Positions 15,893 to 25,930 of a stretch of DNA of 64,000 nt are shown in pieces; position 1 is the stretch's first letter, and every line of letters begins with the position of its first letter. The notes beneath the pieces were generated by a model. The model made no database searches. It worked only from the letters and a program-made list of their open reading frames with translations, and was not told where the DNA came from. Origin of the DNA: Metabacillus niabensis (lineage in GTDB: Bacteria > Bacillota > Bacilli > Bacillales > Bacillaceae); contig NZ_JAIVLH010000010.1 of NCBI RefSeq assembly GCF_020524345.1, positions 62,001 through 126,000 of the forward strand. Reading direction: 5' to 3'. Both the position numbers and the translations under genes were made by a program.

Positions 15893-17212
15893 ATGTTAAG
15901 TATGATTGGGCTAGTCGGTGGTTTAGCACTCTTAATTTATTTGACTATGAAGGGGATGAACTTGTTAGTTGCAGGTCCGTTATGTGCTTTATTTGTAGCT
16001 ATTTGTAGTGGGCTACCTTTATTTCCTCAATTAGTTGGTGAAGGGGAAGCTAACTTCGTAGGTAATTATATGACAGGATTTTCAGGTTTTATATCATCAT
16101 GGTACCTCATGTTTTTATTAGGAGCGATTTTTGGAAAGGTTATGGAGGATAGTGGTGCGGCAGATAGTGTTTCAAAATGGATTGTTAGTAAGATTGGGAT
16201 GAAAAGAGCTGTTATGGCAATTGTCATTGCTTGTGCTGTTTTAACATACGGTGGTGTCAGCTTATTCGTTGTTGCCTTCTCCGTTTATCCTATGGCTGTT
16301 AGTTTATTTAGAGAAGCTAACTTACCTCGTCGTTTTATCCCTGCAGCTCTTGCTTTTGGGTCTGTTACATTTACGATGACGTCTGCCGGTTCACCGGAAA
16401 TTCAAAACTGGATTCCAATTGAATACCTTGGTACATCACCGTACGCAGGCTGGGAAGTTAGTTTAATTGTAGCTGTATTTATGATCATTTTCGGGTATTG
16501 GTGGTTACGTCGAATGATTACAAAAGCAGTTGCAAATGGTGAAACATTTGTGGCAAGAGAAAATGATCCAGTTAATGAAGATAAAGTTTTGCCAAATCCG
16601 TTATTCGGTATTATCCCATTGGTTGTTGTGTTGATTATTTCTTTTGCTTTCCATGACTCTTTACAACAATCTGCCCTTATTATTGCATTATTAGGTGGAG
16701 TTATTGCTACGTATTTATTAAATCGTACCTATTTCAAATCTTTTTGGAGTGCTGTTTCAGAAGGGACATTAGGAGCTTTAATTGCTCTCGGGAATACGGC
16801 AGCTGTTGTTGGATTTGGTGGAGTAGCAAAAGCAGTACCGGCTTTTGAGGTTGCTGTTGATGCTATGACAAATATACCGGGAAGTCCTCTTATTGGAGGT
16901 GCGATCGCTGTAAGTGTGATAGCAGGTATGACAGGGTCAGCATCTGGAGGGCAGGCAATTGCTTTACCATTAATTTCACCACATTACATGGATATGGGAG
17001 TAAATCCTGAAGCATTACACCGGGTAGTTTCAATCTCATCCGGGGCGCTTGATTCACTTCCGCATAATGGCTATGTTGTTACAACCATTCGGGGAATTTG
17101 TGGAGAATCACATAAAGATGCTTATAATCCGGTTGGGGCACTAACCGTCATTGTTCCACTTTTAGGCGTCATTTTAGCAATTATTTTATTTTCATTCGGG
17201 CTAGGAATATAG
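15893..17212 (+). CDS. GntP-family permease, probable 3-hydroxybutyrate importer
   Basis: This 439-aa membrane protein has about twelve hydrophobic segments, with the family's long hydrophobic start and conserved stretches such as SAGSPEIQNWIPIEYLGT and GMTGSASGGQAIALPLISP. GntP-family proteins import gluconate or short hydroxy acids by proton symport. Pairing with a 3-hydroxybutyrate dehydrogenase 19 nt downstream and with a sigma-54 promoter upstream points to 3-hydroxybutyrate as substrate. That is inference from context. GGGGG lies 6-7 nt before the ATG. Confidence 0.88.
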   Translation: MLSMIGLVGGLALLIYLTMKGMNLLVAGPLCALFVAICSGLPLFPQLVGEGEANFVGNYMTGFSGFISSWYLMFLLGAIFGKVMEDSGAADSVSKWIVSKIGMKRAVMAIVIACAVLTYGGVSLFVVAFSVYPMAVSLFREANLPRRFIPAALAFGSVTFTMTSAGSPEIQNWIPIEYLGTSPYAGWEVSLIVAVFMIIFGYWWLRRMITKAVANGETFVARENDPVNEDKVLPNPLFGIIPLVVVLIISFAFHDSLQQSALIIALLGGVIATYLLNRTYFKSFWSAVSEGTLGALIALGNTAAVVGFGGVAKAVPAFEVAVDAMTNIPGSPLIGGAIAVSVIAGMTGSASGGQAIALPLISPHYMDMGVNPEALHRVVSISSGALDSLPHNGYVVTTIRGICGESHKDAYNPVGALTVIVPLLGVILAIILFSFGLGI

Positions 17213-17231
17213 GAACGGAGGTTCGTTTTTA

Positions 17232-18008
17232 ATGGTTCAGGATCAAGTTGTGTTATTAACAGGAGCAGCCCGCGGGATAGGCTTTGAACTGGCAAAAGCC
17301 TTTGCTAAAGAAGGCGCAAAAGTTGTTTTAACAGACTTACATGAAGAGCAGGTACGTGCGAGTACAAAGGGACTGCAAGAAGAAGGATTGGATGTCAGTG
17401 GTTTACCTTGTGATGTCACAAACGAACAAAATATAATGGATGTTGTAAAAGAAACAGCCTCAAGATATGGAAGAATTGATACACTTATAAATAATGCAGG
17501 GCTTCAGCATGTTGCACATATCGAAGATTTCCCAACTGAAAAATTTGAACAACTCGTTGGTGTTATGTTAGTTGCACCTTTTGTTTTAACAAAGCATGTT
17601 TTTCCATTCATGAAAAATCAACAGTTTGGGAGAGTTCTAAACATCGCCTCTATTAATGGTTTAATTGGCTTTGCAGGCAAAGCAGCTTATAATAGTGCAA
17701 AGCACGGCGTCATAGGTTTAACAAAAGTCGCAGCATTAGAAGGGGCTCCTTATGGTATTACCGTGAATGCCTTGTGTCCGGGATATGTCGACACACCTCT
17801 TGTTAGAAACCAGCTTCAAGATTTGGCAAATACAAGAAAAGTACCATTAGAGAATGTTATAGAGGATGTATTATACCCTCTCATTCCTCAGAAACGATTG
17901 CTTGATCCTAAGGAAGTGGCAGATTACGCTATATTTTTAGCCAGTGAAAGGGCAAAAGGAGTTACAGGGCAGGCAGTTGTTTTAGATGGAGGATATACAG
18001 TCCAGTAA
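17232..18008 (+). CDS. D-3-hydroxybutyrate dehydrogenase (SDR)
   Basis: This 258-aa classical short-chain dehydrogenase oxidises 3-hydroxybutyrate to acetoacetate with NAD. It has the cofactor loop GAARGIG (11-17), NNAG (87-90) and the catalytic Ser140, Tyr153 and Lys157 (YNSAK). The C-terminal segments NALCPGYVDTPLVRNQL and IPQKRLLDPKEVADY are characteristic of bacterial 3-hydroxybutyrate dehydrogenases rather than acetoacetyl-CoA reductases. It follows the permease after 19 nt and shares its sigma-54 promoter. Together they would feed imported or polymer-derived 3-hydroxybutyrate into acetyl-CoA metabolism. No CoA-transferase or thiolase is adjacent. Confidence 0.92.
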   Translation: MVQDQVVLLTGAARGIGFELAKAFAKEGAKVVLTDLHEEQVRASTKGLQEEGLDVSGLPCDVTNEQNIMDVVKETASRYGRIDTLINNAGLQHVAHIEDFPTEKFEQLVGVMLVAPFVLTKHVFPFMKNQQFGRVLNIASINGLIGFAGKAAYNSAKHGVIGLTKVAALEGAPYGITVNALCPGYVDTPLVRNQLQDLANTRKVPLENVIEDVLYPLIPQKRLLDPKEVADYAIFLASERAKGVTGQAVVLDGGYTVQ

Positions 18009-18057
18009 TATATAAGAAAAAAAGTTTTTATTCTAAAGCTGACATATTACCCGCTAC

Positions 18058-18086
18058 TTGCATATCCAGACAAATTTATATAAAAT
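18058..18086 (+). promoter_or_regulatory. Sigma-A promoter of the leuS T-box leader
   Basis: TTGCAT and TAAAAT are separated by 17 nt. The T-box leader starts shortly afterwards. Confidence 0.6.
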
Positions 18087-18104
18087 AAGCTTAATATGTA
18101 TAGG

Positions 18105-18354
18105 AAATGAACGGTGAAAAGGAATAGTAGTTAGTAAAAATGTGTTCAGAGAGTTGACGGGTGGTGTGAGTCAATCAATTTTTGCTAATGAACTCACCTT
18201 TGAGTTACAAATGTGAACACCGCTAAAGGTAAAGTAATATTTGTCGTCGATCCACGTTACGGATGTCAAAGTGGGCATAATAACACTATGCCAAAGTTGG
18301 GTGGTACCACGGGAATTAAACCTCTCGTCCCTATTTGGGATGTGGGGTTTTTTT
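18105..18354 (+). ncRNA. Leucine T-box leader of leuS
   Basis: This tRNA-sensing leader includes stem I with AGAGAGTTGACGGGTGGTGTGAGTC, the specifier loop with the leucine codon CTC (18193-18195) in ATGAACTCACC, and the conserved T-box TGGGTGGTACCACGGG (18298-18313) that pairs with the uncharged tRNA acceptor end. A terminator stem AAACCTCTCGTCCC/GGGATGTGGGGTTT plus T run (18318-18354) follows. Uncharged tRNA-Leu(GAG) would stabilise the antiterminator and switch leuS on. Confidence 0.93.
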
Positions 18355-18378
18355 GATTTTTTGAATTGGTAGTTGAAT

Positions 18379-18497
18379 CTGAGGGATCTGAGGTCAGCCT
18401 TTCAGAGGTTATAAGCCACTACTGAATGGAAGGTGAAAAAACCTTCTATTCAGTAGCGTCTTATTGCCCTAGGTTGGCCAAAGAGCCTCCACCTTTA
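18379..18497. repeat. Family A palindromic repeat, copy 2 (diverged)
   Basis: The left side GAGGTTATAAGCCACTACTGAA resembles copy 1 (GAGGTCATAAGCCACAAATGAA). The central stem pairs ACTACTGAATGGAAGGT with ACCTTCTATTCAGTAG. The right arm begins GCCCTAGGTTGGCCAA, as in the copy at 58512 (GCCCTAGGCTGATCAA), and then diverges. The stem differs in sequence from the other copies but remains paired. It lies between the T-box terminator and leuS, inside the leuS leader. Confidence 0.65.
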
Positions 18498-18568
18498 ATT
18501 AGGCTTTGACCCGTTCAACCGGTTTAATATATATAATGAAAGAATGAGATTTAAGGAGGAAAATACAG

Positions 18569-20983
18569 ATGAGCTTCAATCATCAAGAGATTGAAAAAAA
18601 ATGGCAAGATCATTGGCTACATAACAAAACATTTAAAACAACAGAGGATACAGACAAGCCGAAGTTTTACGCGCTTGACATGTTTCCATATCCATCCGGT
18701 GCAGGCCTTCATGTAGGTCACCCAGAAGGATATACAGCTACTGATATTTTATCCCGTATGAAACGCATGCAGGGCTACAATGTTCTTCACCCTATGGGAT
18801 GGGATGCATTCGGGTTGCCAGCTGAGCAATATGCACTTGATACAGGTAATGATCCGGCAGAATTCACTAAACAAAATATTGATAACTTCAGAAGACAAAT
18901 CCAAGCACTTGGTTTTTCTTATGATTGGGATCGAGAAGTAAATACAACAGATCCTGATTACTATAAATGGACACAGTGGATCTTTCTGCAACTTTTTAAA
19001 AAAGGTCTGGCTTATGTTGATGAAGTGCCAGTAAACTGGTGTCCTGCTTTAGGAACCGTTTTAGCGAATGAAGAGGTAATTGATGGAAAAAGTGAGCGTG
19101 GAGGACACCCAGTTGAACGTCGTCCAATGAAGCAATGGATGTTAAAAATTACAGCCTATGCGGATCGTCTGTTAGAAGATTTAGAAGAAGTTGATTGGCC
19201 AGAGAGCATTAAGGATATGCAACGTAACTGGATTGGCCGTTCAGAAGGTGCACATGTTACGTTTGAAATTGACGGTCATGATGAAACATTCACTGTTTTC
19301 ACAACTCGTCCTGATACATTATTTGGTGCTACGTATGCCGTATTAGCTCCTGAGCACAGCTATATTGAAAAAATTACAACACCCGATCAAAAAGGCGCAG
19401 TTGAAGCTTATATTGATCAAGTAAAACATAAAAGCGATTTAGAACGTACAGAGCTTTCAAAAGAAAAAACAGGTGTATTCACTGGTGCATATGCGATTAA
19501 TCCTGTTAACGGTGAGAAAATGCCAATCTGGATAGCTGATTATGTTCTTGTTACGTATGGAACAGGTGCAATCATGGCGGTACCTGCTCATGATGAGCGT
19601 GACTATGAATTTGCTGTAAAGTTTGATCTTCCGATTAAAGAAGTTGTTAGCGGTGGAGATGTCACAAAAGAAGCGTATACTGGTGACGGTGAACATGTAA
19701 ACTCTGATTTCTTAAACGGATTAGGAAAGCAAGAAGCGATCGAAAAAGCAATTGCTTGGCTTGAAGAAAACAATAAAGGTGAGAAGAAAGTAACATACCG
19801 ACTTCGTGATTGGCTATTCAGCCGTCAGCGTTATTGGGGTGAGCCGATTCCAATTATCCATTGGGAAGATGGCACAATGTCAGCAGTTCCTGAAGAAGAG
19901 CTTCCACTTGTTTTACCAAAGACTACAGAGATCAGACCATCTGGCACAGGTGAATCTCCTCTTGCCATCATTGAGGATTTTGTCAATGTTGTTGATCCTG
20001 AAACAGGTAAAAAAGGGCGTCGTGAAACAAATACAATGCCGCAATGGGCAGGAAGCTGCTGGTATTACCTGCGTTACATCGATCCGAAAAACAGTGAAGC
20101 ATTAGCTGATGATGCAAAGTTGAAGCAGTGGCTGCCTGTAGATATTTATATCGGTGGAGCTGAGCATGCTGTTCTTCATTTACTATATGCTCGTTTCTGG
20201 CATAAATTCTTATATGATATTGGTGTTGTTCCAACAAAAGAACCATTCCAGAAGCTATTTAACCAAGGAATGATTCTTGGTGAGAACAATGAAAAAATGA
20301 GTAAATCAAAAGGGAATGTTGTAAATCCGGATGAAATCGTCGGATCACATGGTGCTGATACACTTCGCTTATACGAAATGTTCATGGGACCATTGGAAGC
20401 TTCTATTGCTTGGTCAACAACAGGCCTTGATGGAGCAAGACGTTTCTTAGATCGTGTGTGGCGCTTGATTATCGAAGACAATGGTGAAGTAAGTCCAAAG
20501 GTTGTGAGTGAATCAAGTGAAGCACTTGAACGTGTTTATCACCAAACGGTTAAAAAAGTAACCGAAGATCTAGAAGGCTTACGATTTAACACAGCTATTT
20601 CTCAGTTGATGGTGTTCATTAATGAAGCATACAAAGCAACTGTTCTACCAAAAGAATATGTAGAAGGTTTTGTGAAATTACTTTCTCCAATTGCTCCGCA
20701 CTTATCGGAAGAGCTATGGAGTAAGCTAGGTCATGACACAACCATTTCTTACGAAGCGTGGCCAGCATTTGACGAAGCAAAACTAGTAGAAAATGAAGTG
20801 GAAATCGTCGTACAAGTAAACGGAAAAGTTCGTGCAAAACTTTTAGTTGCAAAAGATGTAACAAAAGATCAGTTAGAGCAAATTGCTCTTGACGATGATC
20901 GTGTGAAAGATCAAATTGAAGGAAAAACAATTCGTAAAGTCATTGCAGTACCAGGCAAGCTGGTAAATATTGTTGCAAATTAA
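18569..20983 (+). CDS. leuS: Leucyl-tRNA synthetase
   Basis: This 804-aa class Ia synthetase charges tRNA-Leu with leucine. It has the class I HIGH signature as HVGH (48-51) in [14 protein letters not shown], the CP1 editing domain with [13 protein letters not shown] and the [19 protein letters not shown] motif, and KMSKS near residue 577 ([10 protein letters not shown]). Length and order match B. subtilis LeuS. AAGGAGG is about 10 nt upstream of the ATG. Expression is controlled by the T-box leader some 200 nt upstream, with a palindromic repeat between them. Confidence 0.97.
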   Translation: MSFNHQEIEKKWQDHWLHNKTFKTTEDTDKPKFYALDMFPYPSGAGLHVGHPEGYTATDILSRMKRMQGYNVLHPMGWDAFGLPAEQYALDTGNDPAEFTKQNIDNFRRQIQALGFSYDWDREVNTTDPDYYKWTQWIFLQLFKKGLAYVDEVPVNWCPALGTVLANEEVIDGKSERGGHPVERRPMKQWMLKITAYADRLLEDLEEVDWPESIKDMQRNWIGRSEGAHVTFEIDGHDETFTVFTTRPDTLFGATYAVLAPEHSYIEKITTPDQKGAVEAYIDQVKHKSDLERTELSKEKTGVFTGAYAINPVNGEKMPIWIADYVLVTYGTGAIMAVPAHDERDYEFAVKFDLPIKEVVSGGDVTKEAYTGDGEHVNSDFLNGLGKQEAIEKAIAWLEENNKGEKKVTYRLRDWLFSRQRYWGEPIPIIHWEDGTMSAVPEEELPLVLPKTTEIRPSGTGESPLAIIEDFVNVVDPETGKKGRRETNTMPQWAGSCWYYLRYIDPKNSEALADDAKLKQWLPVDIYIGGAEHAVLHLLYARFWHKFLYDIGVVPTKEPFQKLFNQGMILGENNEKMSKSKGNVVNPDEIVGSHGADTLRLYEMFMGPLEASIAWSTTGLDGARRFLDRVWRLIIEDNGEVSPKVVSESSEALERVYHQTVKKVTEDLEGLRFNTAISQLMVFINEAYKATVLPKEYVEGFVKLLSPIAPHLSEELWSKLGHDTTISYEAWPAFDEAKLVENEVEIVVQVNGKVRAKLLVAKDVTKDQLEQIALDDDRVKDQIEGKTIRKVIAVPGKLVNIVAN

Positions 20984-20995
20984 TCATAGGTAGGT

Positions 20996-21028
20996 AAAAG
21001 CCGACTCTTGGAAAAGAGTCGGCTTTTA
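20996..21028 (+). terminator. leuS terminator
   Basis: A 14-bp perfect stem AAAAGCCGACTCTT/AAGAGTCGGCTTTT around a 3-5-nt loop. Confidence 0.88.
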
Positions 21029-21127
21029 TAATAATGAGCCTTATTATTGTCACTCACTTCCCAAAACTAGCACCATCACCCCTCACTTTGATATAATGCA
21101 ACTATTAAATCTGAAAGGGTGTACAAG

Positions 21128-21448
21128 ATGTACGAAATGAAAGAAATAACAGCTGAAGAAGTGCAACGCAAGATAGAAAATGGTGAGAACATTGAATTAA
21201 TTGATGTTCGTGAAGATGATGAAGTAGAAGCTGGAATGATTCCTCAAGCACGCCATATTCGTATGAATGATATTCCTGAGCAGCTGGATGCACTTGATAA
21301 GGACAAAGAAACGATTTTCATTTGCCGTTCTGGTGGCCGTAGTGCAAATGTATGTGCTTATTTACAGGATAAAGGTTATGATGTTGTGAACATGGTAGGC
21401 GGAATGCTTGATTATAAAGGTAAAACAAAGCCAAAGAGTGAACTTTAA
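21128..21448 (+). CDS. ytwF: Single-domain rhodanese YtwF
   Basis: This 106-aa rhodanese-like sulfurtransferase has the active-site loop CRSGGRS (Cys in FICRSGGRSANVC, near residue 64), the entry motif LIDVREDDE, and the family ending GGMLDYKG. It would carry persulfide sulfur in the cytosol; the acceptor is not indicated. I start at the ATG at 21128, 8 nt after GAAAGGG; the GTG at 21119 overlaps that ribosome binding site. The gene follows leuS but after a terminator, so it probably has its own promoter. Confidence 0.88.
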   Translation: MYEMKEITAEEVQRKIENGENIELIDVREDDEVEAGMIPQARHIRMNDIPEQLDALDKDKETIFICRSGGRSANVCAYLQDKGYDVVNMVGGMLDYKGKTKPKSEL

Positions 21449-21455
21449 GTTCAAA

Positions 21456-21497
21456 AATAAACGTGCTTGTCCAAAAGACGAGCACGTTTATCTTTTT
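21456..21497. terminator. Bidirectional terminator, ytwF/cse60
   Basis: ATAAACGTGCTTGTC pairs with GACGAGCACGTTTAT around CAAAA, with T and A runs on both sides. It overlaps the last codons of the convergent small gene at 21488. Confidence 0.8.
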
Positions 21498-21676
21498 TCA
21501 TGATAAATAATGAGGGCTGAGTAACAATAAATTTGCTCGCCGTCCTCATCAGTTGAGAAAGCAACATTGTATTTAATATCTCTTATTTGATTTTCTTCAA
21601 GCTCCTCTAAAAATTCATTGATTTCTTCTTCTAAGTCTTTTTCATGTTCTTCATCAAATAATGCAACCTTTAACAT
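21488..21676 (-). CDS. Sporulation protein Cse60-like
   Basis: This 62-aa acidic protein (MLKVALFDEEHEKDLEEEINEFL...) resembles Cse60, a small sigma-E-controlled sporulation product of B. subtilis whose function is unknown. It has a mixed helix-strand pattern and no membrane segment. The ATG has AAAGGA about 11 nt upstream. It is a single gene between convergent ytwF and divergent sequence. The name is from recall of the family; the gene itself is well supported by its ribosome binding site and terminator. Confidence 0.75.
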   Translation of the reverse strand: MLKVALFDEEHEKDLEEEINEFLEELEENQIRDIKYNVAFSTDEDGEQIYCYSALIIYHEKR

Positions 21677-21784
21677 ATGTTGTCACATCCTTTTGAAAAT
21701 ACTAGTTTCCTACACTATATTAGGCTTCATCCTTGTGTATACCTAGTTTTGGAAAAAGAAAAGTCAAAGACAATCAAATCATTA

Positions 21785-23056
21785 TTATCTGACGGAATTA
21801 GCGTGTAAAGCTGCATTTGTTCCGGCCAGACGACCTGTTACAAGAGCAGATGTAATATTATAACCCCCTGTATATCCATGTATATCCAGAATTTCCCCGC
21901 AAAAATATAAGCCGTCTTTTAATTTTGAGGCCATTTCTTTCGGATGGATTTCCTTAACAGATACACCGCCTCCGGTTACAAACGCTTTTTCAATTGATAA
22001 TGTTCCATGAACTTGAAACTGAAATTGTTTGCAATCTTTCACAAATAAGCGAAGCTTTTCATTTGAAAGATTATCATAAGTAATAAGTGGATCTATCTCA
22101 TTTTTTTCTAATAAAAATAATAAATAACGCTCAGGTAACAATCCTTTAAGAACATTTTTGATTGCTTTTTTAGCATCCGATTTTAAATCTTTTACAATTG
22201 ATTGGAACAGCTGTTCTTCATTTGTGTCAGATAAAGCATCAATGCTAACGGTAATTGCATTTGTTTTGTATTTTTTCATTGCCTTCACAACATATTGACT
22301 ACATCTAAGGACAGCAGGACCTGATATACCGAAATGGGTAAAAATCATATCCATTTTATGAGTGATGATCGCTTTTCCCTTCGGATTTAGTACGCTTAAT
22401 GCAACATCACGGAGAGAAAGTCCTTGAAGTATTTTCTCTTGGATAAATGGTTCATTTGAAGTAATAGGAACCTCTGTTGGAAACAGCTCCGTAATCGTAT
22501 GTCCTGCTTTTTCCGCCCAAGCGTAGCCGTCGCCTGTGCTTCCTGTGTGTGGCACACTCTTGCCGCCAACAGCAAGCACAATAGATTTAGTTAAAATGGT
22601 TTCACCGCTGATTAATTCAACACTTTGTACTTGATTTTCATGATAATGAACATCTCTTACAGGTTCATTTGTTCTCACTTCGACATTTAATCGTTTTAAT
22701 TCACTAATTAAGGCATCAACGACTGATTGGGCCTTGTCTGTGACAGGAAACATACGACCGTGATCTTCTTCTTTTAATTGAATACCTAAATTTTCAAAGA
22801 ATAAAATAATGTCCTCATTACTAAATTCTGAGAATGCACTATAGAGGAAGCGTCCATTACCTGGTATGTGCTTGATAATTTCATCAATAGGCAGCCGGTT
22901 TGTCACATTACAACGGCCACCTCCCGAGATTGCTAATTTTCTACCTAATTTGTTTCCTTTATCTATGAGGAGAACCTTTGCCTTTTTCTCACCGGCTGCA
23001 ATTGCAGCCATCAAACCTGAAGGACCTCCGCCAATTACGACTACATCATATGTCAT
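21785..23056 (-). CDS. ytfP: HI0933-family flavoprotein YtfP
   Basis: This 423-aa FAD-dependent oxidoreductase of the HI0933/YtfP family has an N-terminal dinucleotide-binding motif [14 protein letters not shown] (about 5-18), [16 protein letters not shown] (about 39-54), and the C-terminal FAD contact [15 protein letters not shown] (about 392-406). The family's reaction is unknown; members are broadly conserved and presumed cytosolic. The ATG lies 9-10 nt after AAAGGTG. It is divergent from murJ. Confidence 0.9.
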   Translation of the reverse strand: MTYDVVVIGGGPSGLMAAIAAGEKKAKVLLIDKGNKLGRKLAISGGGRCNVTNRLPIDEIIKHIPGNGRFLYSAFSEFSNEDIILFFENLGIQLKEEDHGRMFPVTDKAQSVVDALISELKRLNVEVRTNEPVRDVHYHENQVQSVELISGETILTKSIVLAVGGKSVPHTGSTGDGYAWAEKAGHTITELFPTEVPITSNEPFIQEKILQGLSLRDVALSVLNPKGKAIITHKMDMIFTHFGISGPAVLRCSQYVVKAMKKYKTNAITVSIDALSDTNEEQLFQSIVKDLKSDAKKAIKNVLKGLLPERYLLFLLEKNEIDPLITYDNLSNEKLRLFVKDCKQFQFQVHGTLSIEKAFVTGGGVSVKEIHPKEMASKLKDGLYFCGEILDIHGYTGGYNITSALVTGRLAGTNAALHANSVR

Positions 23057-23242
23057 TAATTTTTCACACCTTTATTTCTTCGTCTGCTTTAATATTATAG
23101 CTAAAGCTCTAGAAAGTAAAAACAAGATACGTTACTTTTTGTAGAGAAGTTATGAAACCATACAATGATATGGTATACAAGAAGGTTTATGGTAAAATAG
23201 AAAAGTTGAATCTTCATAGAGAAGAATGGTGAATAAGAAAAT

Positions 23243-24874
23243 ATGTCAAATAAATTATTAAGAGGTACCTTTGTCTTAACATTAGGAACCTATATATCAA
23301 GAATATTGGGAATGATTTATTTAATTCCATTTGCGGCGATGGTCGGAACAAATGGTGGGGGATTATTTCAAACTGGGTATGCCCAGTACACAATTTTCCT
23401 TAGTATAGCGACAGCCGGATTTCCAGCGGCTGTTTCCAAATTTGTATCGAAATATAATGCAGTTGGTGACTATGAAACAAGCAGGAGAATGTTCAAAGCA
23501 GGTATTTTCGTCATGCTTGCAACAGGGTTTATTGCTTTTGCCATTTTGTATATGCTTGCACCTCAATTTGCGATCATGTCTCTTGCTGAAAACGAGCTTA
23601 ACGGAATCACAGTTGAGGATGCAACACTTGTGATTCGGATGGTAAGTATCGCTCTTATTGTTGTTCCTTTAATGAGTTTAATTAGAGGATTCTTTCAAGG
23701 ACATCAGTCAATGGGGCCAACAGCTGTATCACAGGTTGTGGAACAATTAGTTAGGATCGTGTTTCTTTTAGCTTCAACATACTTAATAATAAATGTGCTA
23801 AAAGGCGGACTTGTTTTAGCGGTTGGCTATGCGACTTTTGCAGCTTTTGTTGGCGCAATTGGTGGATTAATCGTTCTGTTTATTTACTGGATTCGTCGGA
23901 AACATACACTTTTAGCCATGAAAGAAAATGTGGTGGAGACCGTATCTATGCCTTTAGGGAAAATGTTTAAAGAGGTATTTAGATATGCAGGTCCGTTTGT
24001 TTTTGTAGGCCTGGCTATTCCGATTTATAATTATATTGATACTGTTACGTTTAACAGGGCAATGCTACATGTCGGAAATGACCAATCATATACAATGGAT
24101 ATGTATTCTGTCCTGCTTTTGTATGTACCAAAACTTGTCATGATACCTGTTTCATTGGCTACCGCTTTTGGATTAACGTTAATTCCAACGATTACAGAGT
24201 CTTTTACGAATAATAACCGTGCACTTCTACATAAGCAAATTGATCAAACTTTGCAATTAATTATGCTGCTTGTTTTACCTGCGGTTGTAGGCCTTTCTAT
24301 CTTAGCAGGACCCGCTTACAATGTGTTTTATGCAGGTACTTCAGAAGAAATTGGGAAGCAGATCTTATTGTGGTACGCACCAGTAGCCTTGCTGTTTTCA
24401 CTTTTTACAGTTAATGCTGCGATTCTGCAAGGATTAAATAAACAAAAACTTGCTGTCATTAGTTTAGTTATTGGAATTATTGTGAAGTTAGCTTTAAATA
24501 CAACATTAATCGAGCTATACGAAGGAGTAGGATCCATCCTGGCAACAGCTGCAGGATATCTAGTTTCATTGATTTACGGGTTTGCGATGATTAAACGCCA
24601 TTCTGGATATTCATTTAGGCTGTTAGTAAAAAGAACCGTTCTGATCTCTATGTTATGTATGTTTATGGGGTTAGCTGTTTCGGTTATGCAATCCTTATTA
24701 GGCATTTTTATCAACTATGCTGATGGAAGAACGAATGCGGTAATTGTCACGTGTGTTTCAGTAGCAATTGGAGGAGCAATTTATATATACTTAGCATACC
24801 GTTCACACCTCCTGGAAAAAATAATGGGCAACCGACTTAATCGTTTCTTACCGAAAAGGAGATCTGTTGAATAG
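23243..24874 (+). CDS. murJ: Lipid II flippase MurJ (YtgP)
   Basis: This 543-aa MOP/MATE-type exporter has about fourteen membrane segments. It resembles B. subtilis YtgP, which was shown to be a MurJ-type lipid II flippase that moves the peptidoglycan precursor across the membrane. Typical features include the start RGTFVLTLGTYISRILGMIY and FPAAVSKFVSKYNA. The relation to SpoVB-type paralogues is close, so assignment as the housekeeping copy rests on gene order (ytfP-ytgP-ytzG) and recall. The ribosome binding site is weak. Confidence 0.88.
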   Translation: MSNKLLRGTFVLTLGTYISRILGMIYLIPFAAMVGTNGGGLFQTGYAQYTIFLSIATAGFPAAVSKFVSKYNAVGDYETSRRMFKAGIFVMLATGFIAFAILYMLAPQFAIMSLAENELNGITVEDATLVIRMVSIALIVVPLMSLIRGFFQGHQSMGPTAVSQVVEQLVRIVFLLASTYLIINVLKGGLVLAVGYATFAAFVGAIGGLIVLFIYWIRRKHTLLAMKENVVETVSMPLGKMFKEVFRYAGPFVFVGLAIPIYNYIDTVTFNRAMLHVGNDQSYTMDMYSVLLLYVPKLVMIPVSLATAFGLTLIPTITESFTNNNRALLHKQIDQTLQLIMLLVLPAVVGLSILAGPAYNVFYAGTSEEIGKQILLWYAPVALLFSLFTVNAAILQGLNKQKLAVISLVIGIIVKLALNTTLIELYEGVGSILATAAGYLVSLIYGFAMIKRHSGYSFRLLVKRTVLISMLCMFMGLAVSVMQSLLGIFINYADGRTNAVIVTCVSVAIGGAIYIYLAYRSHLLEKIMGNRLNRFLPKRRSVE

Positions 24875-24959
24875 ATAACTCCATAGAAAGCGAGTACCTG
24901 TAAAGGAAATAAACCTAGATTATTAATGGACATTCAATTAGAATCAACAAGGTATGGGG

Positions 24960-24987
24960 AAAAGACTCGGTATAACCGAGTCTTTTT
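24960..24987 (+). terminator. murJ terminator
   Basis: AAAGACTCGGT/ACCGAGTCTTT stem with a TATA loop and T run, 86 nt after the stop codon. Confidence 0.85.
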
Positions 24988-25127
24988 AAATAAGGATATA
25001 TTTGTGAAAAAGTACTTTGAAAACTATTTTTAAACAGATAGCTTAATGGACGTATGTACTTTGTTTAACTGTCTAGAAACGACATAGTTTTAGTAAACAC
25101 AGTCTAAATCAAAAAGGAGTTTAAAAC

Positions 25128-25856
25128 ATGAGAATTGACAAACTGTTATCTAACATAGGCTTTGGGAGTCGAAAAGAAGTAAAGCAATTACTCAAAAAAG
25201 GAATCGTAAAAATAGATGGACAGCCTGTAAAAGACCCAAAAACACATGTTGACCCTGACAAACAAGAGGTTATGGTAAATGAAGAGGTTGTTGAGTACAA
25301 AGAGTTTGTTTATTTACTCATGAATAAACCTGCAGGCTATTTATCAGCAACAGAAGATGAATACCAAGAAACAGTCATTGACCTACTAGAAATGGAGGAT
25401 GCTGCCCTTCAACCATTTCCAGTCGGCCGACTTGATAAAGATACAGAAGGATTACTCTTATTAACGAATGATGGACAACTCTCTCATCAACTTCTTTCAC
25501 CGAAAAAACATGTTCCGAAAACCTATTACGCTGTAATTCTTGGTGAAGTAACAAATGATGATATCGCTGCATTTAAAAGGGGTGTAGAATTAGATGACGG
25601 GTATGTAACGAAGCCAGCTAACCTTGAGATTATATCGTCTGGAAATCAATCGACCATCCATGTGACAATCACAGAAGGGAAATTCCATCAAGTAAAAAGA
25701 ATGTTTGAATCAGTAGGGAAAAAAGTTACGTATCTTAAAAGAATTTCGATGGGGCCAATTGTTCTGGATGAAGAAGAATTAAAAACAGGTGAATATAGAG
25801 ATCTAACTGAGGAAGAGGTTCAGATACTAAGAGAGGCTAAACCTGTAGAACTATAG
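25128..25856 (+). CDS. ytzG: 16S rRNA pseudouridine synthase (RsuA family) YtzG
   Basis: This 242-aa protein has an S4 RNA-binding domain (residues 1-60, MRIDKLLSNIGFGSRKEVKQL) followed by a pseudouridine synthase domain with the catalytic aspartate in VGRLDKDTEGLLLLTNDG (about 102-119). Family members convert U516-type uridine of 16S rRNA to pseudouridine. AAAGGAG is 9 nt before the ATG, and a terminator follows. Position downstream of murJ (ytgP) matches B. subtilis. Confidence 0.92.
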   Translation: MRIDKLLSNIGFGSRKEVKQLLKKGIVKIDGQPVKDPKTHVDPDKQEVMVNEEVVEYKEFVYLLMNKPAGYLSATEDEYQETVIDLLEMEDAALQPFPVGRLDKDTEGLLLLTNDGQLSHQLLSPKKHVPKTYYAVILGEVTNDDIAAFKRGVELDDGYVTKPANLEIISSGNQSTIHVTITEGKFHQVKRMFESVGKKVTYLKRISMGPIVLDEEELKTGEYRDLTEEEVQILREAKPVEL

Positions 25857-25868
25857 TTAGCAAAAAAA

Positions 25869-25900
25869 GAGGAACCTTTTAACAGAAAGGTTCCTTTATA
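25869..25900 (+). terminator. ytzG terminator
   Basis: AGGAACCTTT/AAAGGTTCCT stem, loop TAACAG, T-rich tail. Confidence 0.85.
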
Positions 25901-25930
25901 TGTATAGGGATCTAATTTTCACACTAAAAT

